From Gimesia aquarii (GTDB taxonomy: Bacteria > Planctomycetota > Planctomycetia > Planctomycetales > Planctomycetaceae), in contig NZ_CP037422.1 in the NCBI RefSeq assembly GCF_007748175.1, positions 5,720,334 through 5,784,333 of the forward strand: DNA of 64,000 nt, read 5' to 3'. The position numbers and the translations under genes are program-made. The notes below the pieces were generated by a model, which did not search any database, was not told the DNA's origin, and saw only the letters and a list, made by a program, of their open reading frames with translations. Shown piece by piece: positions 18,940 to 28,518 of this stretch. The stretch's first letter is position 1; each line of letters begins with the position of its first letter.

Positions 18940-19377
18940 ATGACAATAAAATCATCATGGAGAGTTGTTTTAGCAAGTCTGTTGTGTCTGCTGCTCATTC
19001 AACCTGTTTCTGCAGAAGAAACAAAGAAAAAGAAGGGGGAACATGATTGGTTGATCAAACACCCCACAATTCAAAAACTCTTAAAGCTGCACAATAAAGA
19101 ACGGGCTCGGCACGGGTTGCCCGCACTGACTTTGAACACAAAGATGTGCCTCAAAGCACAAGAACATGCCACCTGGATGGCAGAAACTGGTTACTATCAG
19201 CATAGTAATCTACCTTGGCCGGAAATCATCTTCCAAGGCCCTACGACAGCAGAAGCGGCCGTCAATGGTTGGATCGCTTCACCGGCTCATCACTCTATAA
19301 TGTTAACCGGAACGCAAGCTGGTTTCGGCTACATGGTCATTAATGGTCAATATTACTGGGTGGGGGTCTTTCAATAA
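18940..19377 (+). CDS. secreted CAP-domain protein
   Basis: A 145-residue protein: signal peptide (about residues 1-27, cleavage after VSA), a short basic linker, and a single CAP/SCP domain. The family pattern is clear: LHNKERARHGLPALTLN, then KAQEHATWMAETGYYQHS, then PWPEIIFQGP, then AVNGWIASPAHHSIML, and GFGYMVINGQYYWVGVFQ. The His-Glu-His set that lines the CAP cavity is present. Bacterial CAP proteins are extracytoplasmic with poorly known roles. It stands inside a peptide transporter cluster but is flanked by hairpins on both sides, so it may be separately transcribed. AGGAAAAG precedes ATG 18940. Confidence 0.85.
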   Translation: MTIKSSWRVVLASLLCLLLIQPVSAEETKKKKGEHDWLIKHPTIQKLLKLHNKERARHGLPALTLNTKMCLKAQEHATWMAETGYYQHSNLPWPEIIFQGPTTAEAAVNGWIASPAHHSIMLTGTQAGFGYMVINGQYYWVGVFQ

Positions 19378-19425
19378 GAGCGAGGAAAAAATGCTCTGAA
19401 GGCAATTGCCACTAAGTTAATAATC

Positions 19426-19492
19426 ACAAGGCTGATTTTGGTTGATGATAAGTCTAAACGCTTCTTGCGTTTAAAACCAAAATCAGCCTTGT
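19426..19492. terminator. 67-base nested palindrome, terminator-like
   Basis: A perfect 18-base inverted repeat (19426-19443 against 19475-19492) encloses a second perfect hairpin, AAACGC-TTCTT-GCGTTT (19456-19472). It sits 50 bases after the CAP gene, followed by TCTATTTG. The outer stem is longer than needed for termination and could equally be a small repeat element or a processing site. Confidence 0.6.
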
Positions 19493-19624
19493 TCTATTTG
19501 ACCCAGTCTGCCACAATCTAGCTCTAGTGACTCATGTAGTTTGGCTTGGATTGCGTGTTGACCTCAATCCTGGCTATTAAGTGATTTTTCCGACTTTGCA
19601 ACGGAGTAATTTGAAGGAATGTCC

Positions 19625-21589
19625 ATGTATCTAGTTTCCCGCCTGAATCTGCTACTGTTGACTCTCTCATTCACAATATTTCTCACAGGATGCCCCGGCC
19701 CTTCCACGGAGAAGACTGAAGAAGCGGTTTCAAAATCGGATACCGATTCAAATTCGAATTCTGATGAAAAAAAATCAGAAGAACCTCCTGAAGTGTTATT
19801 GGAGCCATTCGATGCTCCTACTCTTGCTGAGCTGGACGCAAAAGCGAAATGGGAGAAACAGCCTGTACTAGATAGTTTGGAACTGTTACGCGAACGTCAG
19901 AGTAAAGAAAAACCACTGGTTAGTGTTTCTGAGGCTCTTAAGCTCAAAAATACCAATCAGGAAATCAATGAAAAAATCTTGAGCGCGTTAGGCAGACTTC
20001 CCGAAAGTGTGGAAGACGTCGATTGGGGGGCAACTATCAATCGTCATGTCTTGGCGGACCTCAAAAGTACCAATCCAATTATGGGTAGCTCTTCGGTTGA
20101 ATTTGAAGTCTCTTCTCTGACCGGTTTTGGCTTATTTAGTTTCGACTGGAACTTCATTCCATTCGCTGTCTCAGACACCGTTGTTTCGTGGGATACCAGT
20201 GAAGATAAACTTTACGACAAAGTCGTGCTGCGAGATGATCTCACCTGGTCAGATGGCGTACCGATTACCGCGCATGATATTGTCTTTACCTTCAAGACCA
20301 TCATGAACCCCAAAGTCCCTGTTCCTGCTGTGCGGTCTGGAACGGACCAGATTCGTTGGATTCAAGCCTACGATGATCAAACTCTGGTTTTCTTTCACAA
20401 AGAATCCCTGCCAACAAACGTCTGGAATCTTAATTTTCCCATTATTCCCAAGCACATTTATGAGAAAGAATTAGAAACCGATCCGACTCTTCAGGATAGT
20501 GAATACCATGTGAAATATGAAAACAATCCTGTTACCGGTGGTCCTTATGAATACGAGAAAAGAGTGCGCGGCCAGGAAATATTGCTCCGACGTCGTGAGA
20601 GCTGGTATATGCATGATGGGAAAGAGGTCCGCACTCGTCCTTATTTTGAGCGAGTCCGTTTGCGAATTATTCAAGACCCGAACACGGCGCTATTGGCCTT
20701 GAAAAAAGGGGAAATTGATGAAATGGCATTGAACCCCGAGCTCTGGAAAACCCAAACCAAAGGCGAGGACTTTTATAAGAATTGTACAAAGGCAAATGGT
20801 CTGGAGTGGGTCTATTTTTACTTTGGTTGGAACACAAAGACGTTATTCTTTCAAGACAAAAAAGTACGACAGGCAATGGCTTATGCCTTCGATCATGATG
20901 AAATGCTGAATGAACTCTGTTATGGCCTCTATCAACCATGCACCGGGATTTATCACGAAACGGCTTGGATGTCGCCAAAGCCAATGACAAAACCGTACAA
21001 ACAAGATTTGGATAAAGCAGAGGATCTACTCGATGAAGCGGGCTGGATCGATCACGACGGTGATGGAATTCGTGACAAAGAATTTGATGGAAAAGTAATT
21101 CCGTTTCGGTTTTCGATTATGACGTCCAACAGACCGTTATCACGTTCGATCTGTACGCTGCTTAAAGAGAACCTGGAGCAAATTGGTATCATTTGTGATG
21201 TGAAACCGACTGAGTTTACTGTGATGCAGGAAAAATCTCGTAAACATCAATTTCAGGCGATGTTTGCCGGGTGGGGAACAGGCACGGATCCCGACACTTC
21301 CATTAACTTATGGAAAACAGGTGCAGGCAGAAACTACGGAGAATACTCAAATCCAGAAATTGACAAACTCTTTGAAGAAGGGCGTCGAGAGTTTGATAAA
21401 GACAAACGAGCGAAGATTTACGGAAAAATTCATAAAATCCTCTACGAAGATCAGCCTTATACATGGCTCTATTTTCGAAATTCTTTCTATGGATTTAACA
21501 AGGATTTGCGAGGGTACGTATTCAGTCCACGCGGTCCCTATGGATATGGCCCTGGCTTCAGCAGCCTTTGGAAGCCCGTCCCAAAATAG
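19625..21589 (+). CDS. peptide-binding lipoprotein (SBP family 5)
   Basis: A 654-residue extracytoplasmic solute-binding protein of the DppA/OppA/YejA type. A lipoprotein signal (FLTGCPGP, lipobox LTGC) is followed by an acidic Ser-rich linker of about 40 residues. The mature domain has the family motif DLTWSDGVPITAHDIVFTFK, KVRQAMAYAFDHDEMLN, and YEDQPYTWLYFRNSFYGFNK near the end. At 650 residues it is longer than DppA (about 535), in line with Yej-type binding proteins. ATG 19625 is chosen because AAGGA is six bases upstream; an ATG at 19619 is too close to it. It delivers peptides to the permeases downstream. Confidence 0.9.
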   Translation: MYLVSRLNLLLLTLSFTIFLTGCPGPSTEKTEEAVSKSDTDSNSNSDEKKSEEPPEVLLEPFDAPTLAELDAKAKWEKQPVLDSLELLRERQSKEKPLVSVSEALKLKNTNQEINEKILSALGRLPESVEDVDWGATINRHVLADLKSTNPIMGSSSVEFEVSSLTGFGLFSFDWNFIPFAVSDTVVSWDTSEDKLYDKVVLRDDLTWSDGVPITAHDIVFTFKTIMNPKVPVPAVRSGTDQIRWIQAYDDQTLVFFHKESLPTNVWNLNFPIIPKHIYEKELETDPTLQDSEYHVKYENNPVTGGPYEYEKRVRGQEILLRRRESWYMHDGKEVRTRPYFERVRLRIIQDPNTALLALKKGEIDEMALNPELWKTQTKGEDFYKNCTKANGLEWVYFYFGWNTKTLFFQDKKVRQAMAYAFDHDEMLNELCYGLYQPCTGIYHETAWMSPKPMTKPYKQDLDKAEDLLDEAGWIDHDGDGIRDKEFDGKVIPFRFSIMTSNRPLSRSICTLLKENLEQIGIICDVKPTEFTVMQEKSRKHQFQAMFAGWGTGTDPDTSINLWKTGAGRNYGEYSNPEIDKLFEEGRREFDKDKRAKIYGKIHKILYEDQPYTWLYFRNSFYGFNKDLRGYVFSPRGPYGYGPGFSSLWKPVPK

Positions 21590-21600
21590 TCTCTAATTTT

Positions 21601-21634
21601 CACTGTCATTCTGAGTTCACTAAGAATGGCAGTG
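21601..21634 (+). other. intercistronic stem-loop in transporter operon
   Basis: A 12-base stem with one G-T pair (21601-21612 against 21623-21634) and a 10-base loop, just after the binding-protein stop codon. There is no T-run after it. Such hairpins in binding-protein operons typically protect the upstream mRNA from 3' exonucleases, so the binding protein is made in excess over the permeases. This role is an inference. Confidence 0.55.
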
Positions 21635-21701
21635 AGCTTACAGACAGCGCAGAGTGGTATTGTTATTTGTAGTGATTCTGTTTGTGGATTGATTGAAAAG
21701 C

Positions 21702-22688
21702 ATGTTCAGCTATCTCGTGCGAAGGCTCTTCATCGGGTTCATTACCCTCATCCTGATTACCTTCATGATCTTCGGCTTGATTCGAAATATGCCAGGTACG
21801 CCTATTTCTGTGAATATGGCAATGATTGATCCTGGAAAAGAACTGAACCCAGCAGATATTGAGCGTATGAAAAAAGCTTATGGGCTGGATAAACCCTGGC
21901 CACAAGCTTACCTGTTATGGGTAAAAAATGTGGTGCAGTTTGATTTTGGACGGTCAATCTCCCGGAAGCAACCCGTTGCCCGCTTGATCATGGAGCGGAT
22001 GGGCCCCACATTGATTTTATCCGTGAGTTCTTTACTGCTAACCTATCTGTTGGCGATTCCCATTGGTCTCTATTCTTCCGCACGCCAGGGACGACTGGAT
22101 GAAAGAACGACGGGCACAATTCTCTATATGCTCTATTCATTTCCCAGCTTTGTCGCTGCTTTGTTTTTACAGATCTATCTGGCAAATAAATTAGGTTGGC
22201 TACCGCTCTATGGAATGAAGAGTGACGGATATTCTTCCATGACATCGACGCAACAAGCGTGGGATATCTTTAAGCATGCCTTGATGCCAGTGATTTGTTA
22301 TACGTATGGCAGTCTGGCTTATTATAGTCGCTTCATTCGAGCAAATATGCAGGAAGTTTTGAGGCAGGATTATATTCGTACCGCGCGTGCGAAGGGCTTA
22401 GGTCCTGTCAATGTGCTCGTTAAACATGCTTTCCGTAATACGTTTATTCCGTTAGTCACGTTAATTGGTTTAACGCTGCCATCATTATTGGGTGGTTCTG
22501 TGATCATTGAACGCATTTTTAGCTGGCCTGGAATGGGACAACTTTATTTTGAGTCGATCCTGGAAAGAGACTATCCCACTATCATGGGATTGACTTTGAT
22601 GTTTTCGATTTTGACTTTAGCAGGTCAATTGCTGGCTGACATCTTTTATGCACTGGCAGACCCAAGGGTCAAAATTGCAGACCATTAA
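21702..22688 (+). CDS. peptide ABC transporter permease, DppB/YejB type
   Basis: A 328-residue inner-membrane permease with six membrane segments. It has the N-terminal YLVRRL..GF motif of DppB-type subunits, the GRSISRKQPV segment before the second helix, and the EAA loop DYIRTARAKGLGPVNVLVKHAFRN that docks on the ATPase. The C-terminus ALADPRVK is typical. ATG 21702 is used; a TTG at 21693 would add three residues. It partners the next gene to form the heterodimeric channel. Confidence 0.9.
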   Translation: MFSYLVRRLFIGFITLILITFMIFGLIRNMPGTPISVNMAMIDPGKELNPADIERMKKAYGLDKPWPQAYLLWVKNVVQFDFGRSISRKQPVARLIMERMGPTLILSVSSLLLTYLLAIPIGLYSSARQGRLDERTTGTILYMLYSFPSFVAALFLQIYLANKLGWLPLYGMKSDGYSSMTSTQQAWDIFKHALMPVICYTYGSLAYYSRFIRANMQEVLRQDYIRTARAKGLGPVNVLVKHAFRNTFIPLVTLIGLTLPSLLGGSVIIERIFSWPGMGQLYFESILERDYPTIMGLTLMFSILTLAGQLLADIFYALADPRVKIADH

Positions 22689-22749
22689 TGATAAGACGCG
22701 ATCTTTTTTTAATATTTGTCATGTTTACGATTTGAATCATTAAAACATT

Positions 22750-23862
22750 ATGCAAGAGAAATCTGAAGATAACACAAACGCTTCCTCAGAATCGAAGCCA
22801 GTGAAAAAATCTCCCAGTTTCTGGGCTGAGACCTGGCAGCGTTTCAAGGGCCGAAAAATGGCGATGCTGGCCTTAATTTATATCTGTTTTTTAGGGTTTG
22901 TTGCCGTATTTGCCCCTGCAATTGCAGGAACAAAACCGATTATTTGCAAATATAAAGGGCATATCTATTTTCCGGCATTGGGTTATTTTCGACGTGAATG
23001 GGAGAACCCGATTTTTCTAAAGGATCGATTTCGAAATCGTTATCCGAAAAATCTCATTGAGAAAGATCCAAATAGTTGGGCAATTTGGCCGTTAGTGTAT
23101 CAGGATCCTTATCGCCGCGTATATGACAATGAATGGAAAGGTCTGCCTGGTAATCCAACCCAGGATAATGGTGCTCCCAGCCTTAGAAACTGGTTTGGAA
23201 CTGACCAGCGCGGCGTCGATGTCTTTACTCAGATGGTGCATGGGACAACAATCGCTCTTTTAGTCGGTTTTGTATCTATGGGAATTGCCGGCTTTATTGG
23301 AATTATTGTGGGGGCCTTAGCCGGTTTTTATGGGAAATGGATCGATATGGTCCTGAGTCGCCTGATTGAAGTCGTGATGTGCATCCCGACTTTAATATTG
23401 ATACTCGCCATTATTGCGATTATTGATTCCCCCACAATTTGGCACATGATGGCGATCATTGGTTGTACAGGCTGGACTGGAATTGCACGGTTGGCACGTG
23501 CTGAGTTTATGAAACTTCGTGAAAGTGATTTTGTCCTGGCAGCGAAAACGACGGGAGTCGGACAGTTCCGCATTATATTTCGGTACATCTTGCCAAACTC
23601 ACTCGCGCCGGTACTTGTTCCCATTACATTTGGAATCGCAGCAGCGATTTTGATTGAAAGTGGTCTCAGTTTCCTGGGTTTTGGGGCACCGCCTCCAAAC
23701 CCGAGTTGGGGAACACTACTTAACCTGGGAAGGCAAAATTTGCAGATGTGGTGGTTGATTTTCTTTCCGGGAATGGCAATCTTTCTGGCTGTCTTGGCTT
23801 ATAATTTGATTGGTGAAGGGTTGCAGGAAGCATCTGATCCCCGATTACGAGATGCCAATTGA
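22750..23862 (+). CDS. peptide ABC transporter permease, YejE/DppC type
   Basis: A 370-residue permease. After the first membrane segment it carries a periplasmic insert of about 110 residues containing GTKPIICKYKGHIYFPALGY and SWAIWPLVYQDPYRR. This closely resembles the YejE insert (KPLLVRYDGSWYFP; WVLWAPI) and is absent from DppC. The NWFGTDQRGVDVFTQMVHG entry to the transport domain and the EAA loop FVLAAKTTGVGQFRIIFRYI are clear, as is SFLGFGAPPPNPSWGTLL. This insert is the main reason to call the system Yej-like. It ends ten bases before the convergent transglutaminase gene. Confidence 0.9.
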   Translation: MQEKSEDNTNASSESKPVKKSPSFWAETWQRFKGRKMAMLALIYICFLGFVAVFAPAIAGTKPIICKYKGHIYFPALGYFRREWENPIFLKDRFRNRYPKNLIEKDPNSWAIWPLVYQDPYRRVYDNEWKGLPGNPTQDNGAPSLRNWFGTDQRGVDVFTQMVHGTTIALLVGFVSMGIAGFIGIIVGALAGFYGKWIDMVLSRLIEVVMCIPTLILILAIIAIIDSPTIWHMMAIIGCTGWTGIARLARAEFMKLRESDFVLAAKTTGVGQFRIIFRYILPNSLAPVLVPITFGIAAAILIESGLSFLGFGAPPPNPSWGTLLNLGRQNLQMWWLIFFPGMAIFLAVLAYNLIGEGLQEASDPRLRDAN

Positions 23863-23872
23863 GAATCACAGC

Positions 23873-26185
23873 TTATTTTTGTGGGAGATCTTTTTCTTCT
23901 GATAAGACTGCCTCAAGTTTGCTCAGTTTTTGAGAAACCTCATCAGATTCTTGTGATGCGAGAGGGTGGTTGCCATATCTGACCCGATAAAACAGTTTTG
24001 TAAATCGGTCCGGATAATCAATGATTTGGGCCTGCGTCAGATCAGAGTTCAAATCAACTTGAACATGATCTGAAAACTCTTGCTGAGTTTCCGAATGATT
24101 TCGTACCAGGCCTTTTTGGGCGAGTAACAATCGAAATTTTTCATAAAAGGCGATATCTACCGAATTCAACGCTTTCTTTTGTCCTGTCTTTGGGTGGAAT
24201 AAATACCGTACGAATCTGATCATTAGCAGTAAACTCCACTTCAGCCCAAATAAGAGACCAGCAATAATAAAAACAGCAAGCCCTCCTTCCCAACTGAACC
24301 AACGACGCGGGTTCAACAACAGGTTTTTGCCCTTAACCACCATGCCTGAAATCATGGAACGAAAATTGAATAACCATTGGTTTAATTTTTTACCCACTCG
24401 GAAAATGGGATCATAAAAGGTTTGTTTTTGTCTCTGATAGGAAACTCCAATGACATAGTCCGACCAGAACTCAGACAAAATTTTTGTCATACCTTTCCAA
24501 CTACTAAATGAGGTCGCATTCTGAGCAACGATTGTGGCACGCTGTAAAGCAGGAGTTGCGTCCAGCGTTTCCCAGTGATTATCCAGGAACGCTTCCACCC
24601 AGGAATGAGCAAAGCGTTGCTGAATCTCTAAGCGATTTGAGAGCATTTTTTCTTCACCACCTTTGAAGCCACTAATCACCCGTGCTGGAATTTTGATCGC
24701 TCTCAGCATCAATGCCAATGCAGACGCATAATATTCACAATGTCCCGATTTTCGGTTAAACAGAAAATCTTCTACGGGGTCAATCGTTGGATCAGCGATT
24801 GACATATTGAGTGTGTAGCTGAAATTTCCTGAATCCCGTAAGTACGATTCAATAAATTTGGCTTTCTCGCGATCTGATTTCAATTCCGGGTGAGAAGCCA
24901 TTAACTCTTTGGTGAACTGAATCAATTTCCGTATATCTTTTTTGGGTAGTTGTAGATACATCCGTGGGTCATCTAACTGATCCAGTTCAAGATTGTCGCC
25001 TGGTTTTTTGGCTGTCAGTACATTGTATTTGGTATTTTCATTACGATTCGGTGGTTCTGATTGGCGAACTTCCATCGTTTCTATATCCAAGAGATTTTCC
25101 GTATTGCTCAGCATGTCCATGCCCAAGCATGGGTACATAATAAATAAAACGTTCGTCCCGATCGGTTCCAGGGTGATTTCTTGACGGTAGAGGGATTGAT
25201 CGTCAAGTTCTGAGGAATTTAAGAGTCTCCAGTTTGATCGTCTTCTGACTTTACTCCAACCACCATTTTTATAGTTAGAAAGAACTGCACCTCGAAAAAG
25301 AGGTTCATCCAATCCAAATTTCTCGACAAACTCTGAAATTGTGACCGGTTCGTCAGATTCATTGTCATAAATCGAAAGCTCTAAAACCCGTTCTGAACTT
25401 TCTAGAATTTCACCCATTTCACCCAACTGTACTTTTTCAGTAAATCCAACTAAAGGTTGGGTATCTGCTTCGATCGTTTCGTTATTAAAGAATGAACGAT
25501 TCACCCATAATCTTGGAATCAACAAAAAGAAACACATTGAGATCAATAATGCGCTGATTGAGCAACCTGCTGTGGCCCAGAAAAATTTGCCAGTGAGCCA
25601 TTGACGACTTTGATCAAACTGTACTCCACTGCGGACCTGACTTGTCTGTTGGAAAGGGGAAGCTGTGTTGCTCTCAACTGCTAATCTGGGTATCACCTCG
25701 GGAGAATTCTGTTGCAGAAATGTGTTTCGGGTACGGTAAAGCGAAAAAATGGAGAGTGTCCAGATTGATAAAAACAAATAAATAACCAGCAGGATTCCAT
25801 AATATCCCGATTCCGTCAGAACCGAACCGACCGCAATTTGCAGAAATCCTAACGCGCAGAGCCACCAGTATTGAGTGTCTCCTTTTTTTTGCAGTAGGAT
25901 GATCCAGGTCAGATAGACTAAAAAGTGAGCACCGGAAAGCAAGCGGCCTTCAATATCTGAAAAAAACTCGGCACACACAAACAGAAAAGCAAAGAGCCCC
26001 AGAACATTTGCCCACAGAGGACTCAAGCTAAACTTAGACCAGCGATCTGTGAAGAACAGCGTGAGTAAACCCAGGGGGATTGTTACCAGCTGGGGAAAAG
26101 CGCCACCTTCTGCCAACATAAACATGATGCTGGATAAGGAAATGAGCAGATAAATGCTGAGTTGAAATGTGAGTGTTAAGTTCAC
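23873..26185 (-). CDS. membrane transglutaminase (TgpA/DUF3488 type)
   Basis: A 770-residue protein. The N-terminus (about 1-240) has seven or eight membrane helices, a periplasmic region follows, and the transglutaminase-like core carries the catalytic triad in GHCEYYASALALMLRA (Cys), RFAHSWVEAFL (His) and WETLDATPA (Asp). One further membrane segment near residue 640 precedes a cytosolic tail. The start is GTG 26185. It lies 36 bases downstream of the DUF58 gene on the same strand. DUF58 plus TgpA-type transglutaminase is a conserved module usually accompanied by a MoxR ATPase, which is not here. The role is probably in envelope protein processing; the substrate is unknown. Confidence 0.88.
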   Translation of the reverse strand: MNLTLTFQLSIYLLISLSSIMFMLAEGGAFPQLVTIPLGLLTLFFTDRWSKFSLSPLWANVLGLFAFLFVCAEFFSDIEGRLLSGAHFLVYLTWIILLQKKGDTQYWWLCALGFLQIAVGSVLTESGYYGILLVIYLFLSIWTLSIFSLYRTRNTFLQQNSPEVIPRLAVESNTASPFQQTSQVRSGVQFDQSRQWLTGKFFWATAGCSISALLISMCFFLLIPRLWVNRSFFNNETIEADTQPLVGFTEKVQLGEMGEILESSERVLELSIYDNESDEPVTISEFVEKFGLDEPLFRGAVLSNYKNGGWSKVRRRSNWRLLNSSELDDQSLYRQEITLEPIGTNVLFIMYPCLGMDMLSNTENLLDIETMEVRQSEPPNRNENTKYNVLTAKKPGDNLELDQLDDPRMYLQLPKKDIRKLIQFTKELMASHPELKSDREKAKFIESYLRDSGNFSYTLNMSIADPTIDPVEDFLFNRKSGHCEYYASALALMLRAIKIPARVISGFKGGEEKMLSNRLEIQQRFAHSWVEAFLDNHWETLDATPALQRATIVAQNATSFSSWKGMTKILSEFWSDYVIGVSYQRQKQTFYDPIFRVGKKLNQWLFNFRSMISGMVVKGKNLLLNPRRWFSWEGGLAVFIIAGLLFGLKWSLLLMIRFVRYLFHPKTGQKKALNSVDIAFYEKFRLLLAQKGLVRNHSETQQEFSDHVQVDLNSDLTQAQIIDYPDRFTKLFYRVRYGNHPLASQESDEVSQKLSKLEAVLSEEKDLPQK

Positions 26186-26221
26186 GGTTTACTATCCACC
26201 AGAATTAATTTTAACGTCAAT

Positions 26222-27634
26222 TTATTTTGCTTCCAGAACCAACCAGCGCGAGAGGATTTCAGGTGCCGCTTCAATCGTTATAGGCTGTCCGTTGATCTCA
26301 ATCCCTTGCTCTTCAAAAATGGATTGTAAATGGTCCTCTTTATTCAAACCGTTTTCTTCTCTTGTTGTCACTAAAACTGTTCTCGAACGCTGAGAATGCG
26401 CTTGTGCGATTGACGCTCCAAATTTCATTTCAGGCTTTGAACTTCCTGGTTGTAATGTTGCCAGAAAGTCCAGCAAGTATTCTAGTCCCATCGAACCGAT
26501 GCCGACTTCCAAAACATCCAGTGACTTTCCCTGTGAAATCAGAGTCAGCTTGGTGTCGCGGCTGTTCTTTAAATGCTCTCGGCAAAGTGTTCCGACAAAG
26601 CTGACTGCCCATTCTACCCGTTCTTGCTGATTCTGATCTGCAGAGGAAGGTAAATACAAGTCCAGCCCTATGATCAAATCATAGTTTCGATTCTGCTGAT
26701 ATTCCTGAACCATCAATTCTCCCTGACGAGCAGAACTTCGCCAGTGAATGGCGCGCTGGCTGTCGCCAGTCCGATACTCACGAATATGGTTAAATTCATC
26801 ATCGAACACACCACGTCGATTTCGGTTTTGTTGAGCCATTTCTGCAATAGAGAAAAAGTCATCAGTCCAATGCGAACTTAATCTTCCGATTTGGGGATGA
26901 ACGATGATTTCGCTATATTCTGAAAATACAGCACCACGTTTAACCAACCCCAGAGGATACCGTGTGGAAACTTGTAATGGACCAAATTCGTATACTCCTC
27001 GACGCATCAACTTGGCATAATAGTGAGCTGATAACTGCTGTCTTGGGCCCACTCTACGAAAGACAACAGAAGCTTCCAGTTGATCATCTTGGTTTGTAAA
27101 GTAATCGTTTACTTCCATCAGGTAAGCTGCAATGAGGCGTTTACTGTTTTTCAGAGTAATTTCTGCTGTAAAAGACTCACCCACCATCACCCGTTTGGGA
27201 ATGATCCGCTTGAGTTGAATTTTTTTTAACATACTGAATGTGATCCAGCCATTTAAAACGAACGGGCCGGTCATCATCGCAAACACAAGCATCAACATAT
27301 TTTCTCGAGACAGCACCGAGCCGACAAAGAGGACCATCATCATCATAAGGTAAACCATACCATCTCGCGGAAGTGAAACGCGGTTGCGTCCAATGCGTTT
27401 GACCTGGAATCGTTTTAACGTCGGGAAAACAATCAGCAGTACATGGTGAAGTCCCCAGAGAAAGAGGCCTCCACTGGCAAGACGCAGGATTAACGGGAGA
27501 TTATGGTGGAATCGTCCCAGTGTGCGCGGGGCTTGAAATGTATATATAAAAATAAATATGCCAATGAGCATCAAAATGAGTCCTTGGCGGCACTCAACGC
27601 GATTACTCCAAAATTTAATTAAGATACGTTTCAT
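26222..27634 (-). CDS. DUF58 domain protein
   Basis: A 470-residue protein with three N-terminal hydrophobic segments and a large soluble region. The DUF58 signature HIREYRTGDSQRAIHWRSSA followed by GELMVQEYQQNRN is present. A von Willebrand A-like core follows (YDLIIGLDLYLPSS as a MIDAS-like strand, lacking a full DxSxS). ATG 27634 gives a natural basic N-terminus (MKRILIKFW). An in-frame GTG at 27667 would add eleven residues. It is probably co-transcribed with the transglutaminase just downstream and acts with it at the membrane. Confidence 0.85.
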   Translation of the reverse strand: MKRILIKFWSNRVECRQGLILMLIGIFIFIYTFQAPRTLGRFHHNLPLILRLASGGLFLWGLHHVLLIVFPTLKRFQVKRIGRNRVSLPRDGMVYLMMMMVLFVGSVLSRENMLMLVFAMMTGPFVLNGWITFSMLKKIQLKRIIPKRVMVGESFTAEITLKNSKRLIAAYLMEVNDYFTNQDDQLEASVVFRRVGPRQQLSAHYYAKLMRRGVYEFGPLQVSTRYPLGLVKRGAVFSEYSEIIVHPQIGRLSSHWTDDFFSIAEMAQQNRNRRGVFDDEFNHIREYRTGDSQRAIHWRSSARQGELMVQEYQQNRNYDLIIGLDLYLPSSADQNQQERVEWAVSFVGTLCREHLKNSRDTKLTLISQGKSLDVLEVGIGSMGLEYLLDFLATLQPGSSKPEMKFGASIAQAHSQRSRTVLVTTREENGLNKEDHLQSIFEEQGIEINGQPITIEAAPEILSRWLVLEAK

Positions 27635-27812
27635 ATTTTTGAATTGATTACTGGCAGCCAGCAACACTTAAAGTCGTGAATGATTCAGGAGGGAGTCGTC
27701 GTTCCATGACGCTTTTATTTTATCAGGAAATACAGAAAGATCTATGGATAAAAATGGAAGGAAAAATCCTTTGCTTGAAGATACAATCTTAATTGCGTTC
27801 GCCAATTCCAAT

Positions 27813-28352
27813 TTACTTCAAAGCGTGTAGTCCTAAATCGTTTCGTTTTTGATTGAGGAGGGCAAACGCGCGTGGTTCTTTTTTGAGAAATTTAATTAGT
27901 TGTGATGCTGAACATTTTAAATATTCGCTGGCTTGTTTGAGGTCAAACTGATAATAGGCAAGCGTATCCATTGCCTCAGCTAGCAACGCGGGGAAGTCAT
28001 CATGTTCAGAATTGGCTTTGATTGTCCCGTTATAAATTCTCCGTTGCCAGAGATTGCTTGCTGATTTTGGAATCTCATGTATACGGTGTTGAAGAGCCAA
28101 ATTGATACGCAATCGAAATAACGCAACCGAACGGTTCCGACCTTGTTGGCGTTTTTCAGAGGCTTCACCCAGTATCTTTGTTGGGTGATGTTTAATGACC
28201 ACTCCCGTTTCGACTTTGTTACGATGCTGCCCTCCCGGTCCAGATCTTCTGACATTTTGAATTTGGCAGTCTTTCAACAACAGCTCATGATCAAGACAGG
28301 CGGGGTGTATTTTTTCAGAGAGAGAGTTTACAGCGTCAGATGATGTCATCAT
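27813..28352 (-). CDS. GGQ release-factor-like protein with HTH-like tail
   Basis: A 179-residue protein. Residues about 20-110 are a class I release factor catalytic domain with RRSGPGGQHRNKVETGVVIK (GGQ at 40-42), the loop that hydrolyses peptidyl-tRNA. There is no codon-recognition domain, so it is closer to rescue factors (ArfB/ICT1) than to PrfA/B. Instead of the short basic tail of ArfB, the C-terminus (about 136-160) has DLKQASEYLKCSASQLIKFL, which reads as a helix-turn-helix. Inferred role: release of stalled ribosomes or an unknown hydrolase. Two adjacent ATGs are possible starts. It is 178 bases upstream of the DUF58 gene on the same strand. Confidence 0.75.
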   Translation of the reverse strand: MMTSSDAVNSLSEKIHPACLDHELLLKDCQIQNVRRSGPGGQHRNKVETGVVIKHHPTKILGEASEKRQQGRNRSVALFRLRINLALQHRIHEIPKSASNLWQRRIYNGTIKANSEHDDFPALLAEAMDTLAYYQFDLKQASEYLKCSASQLIKFLKKEPRAFALLNQKRNDLGLHALK

Positions 28353-28518
28353 AAATGAGTAGACTTTGTAAAAGAAGAGGAGAGATTTTTAAGAGTACTT
28401 CACAGAGCTGATTCAACCGATTATGATATATGAGTTATCTATTATTATAGGTCGTTTCAAATATCGACTGCCAGTAATTTCCTGTCAGAATTAATATCAC
28501 TTCAAGAACCTGGATCTT

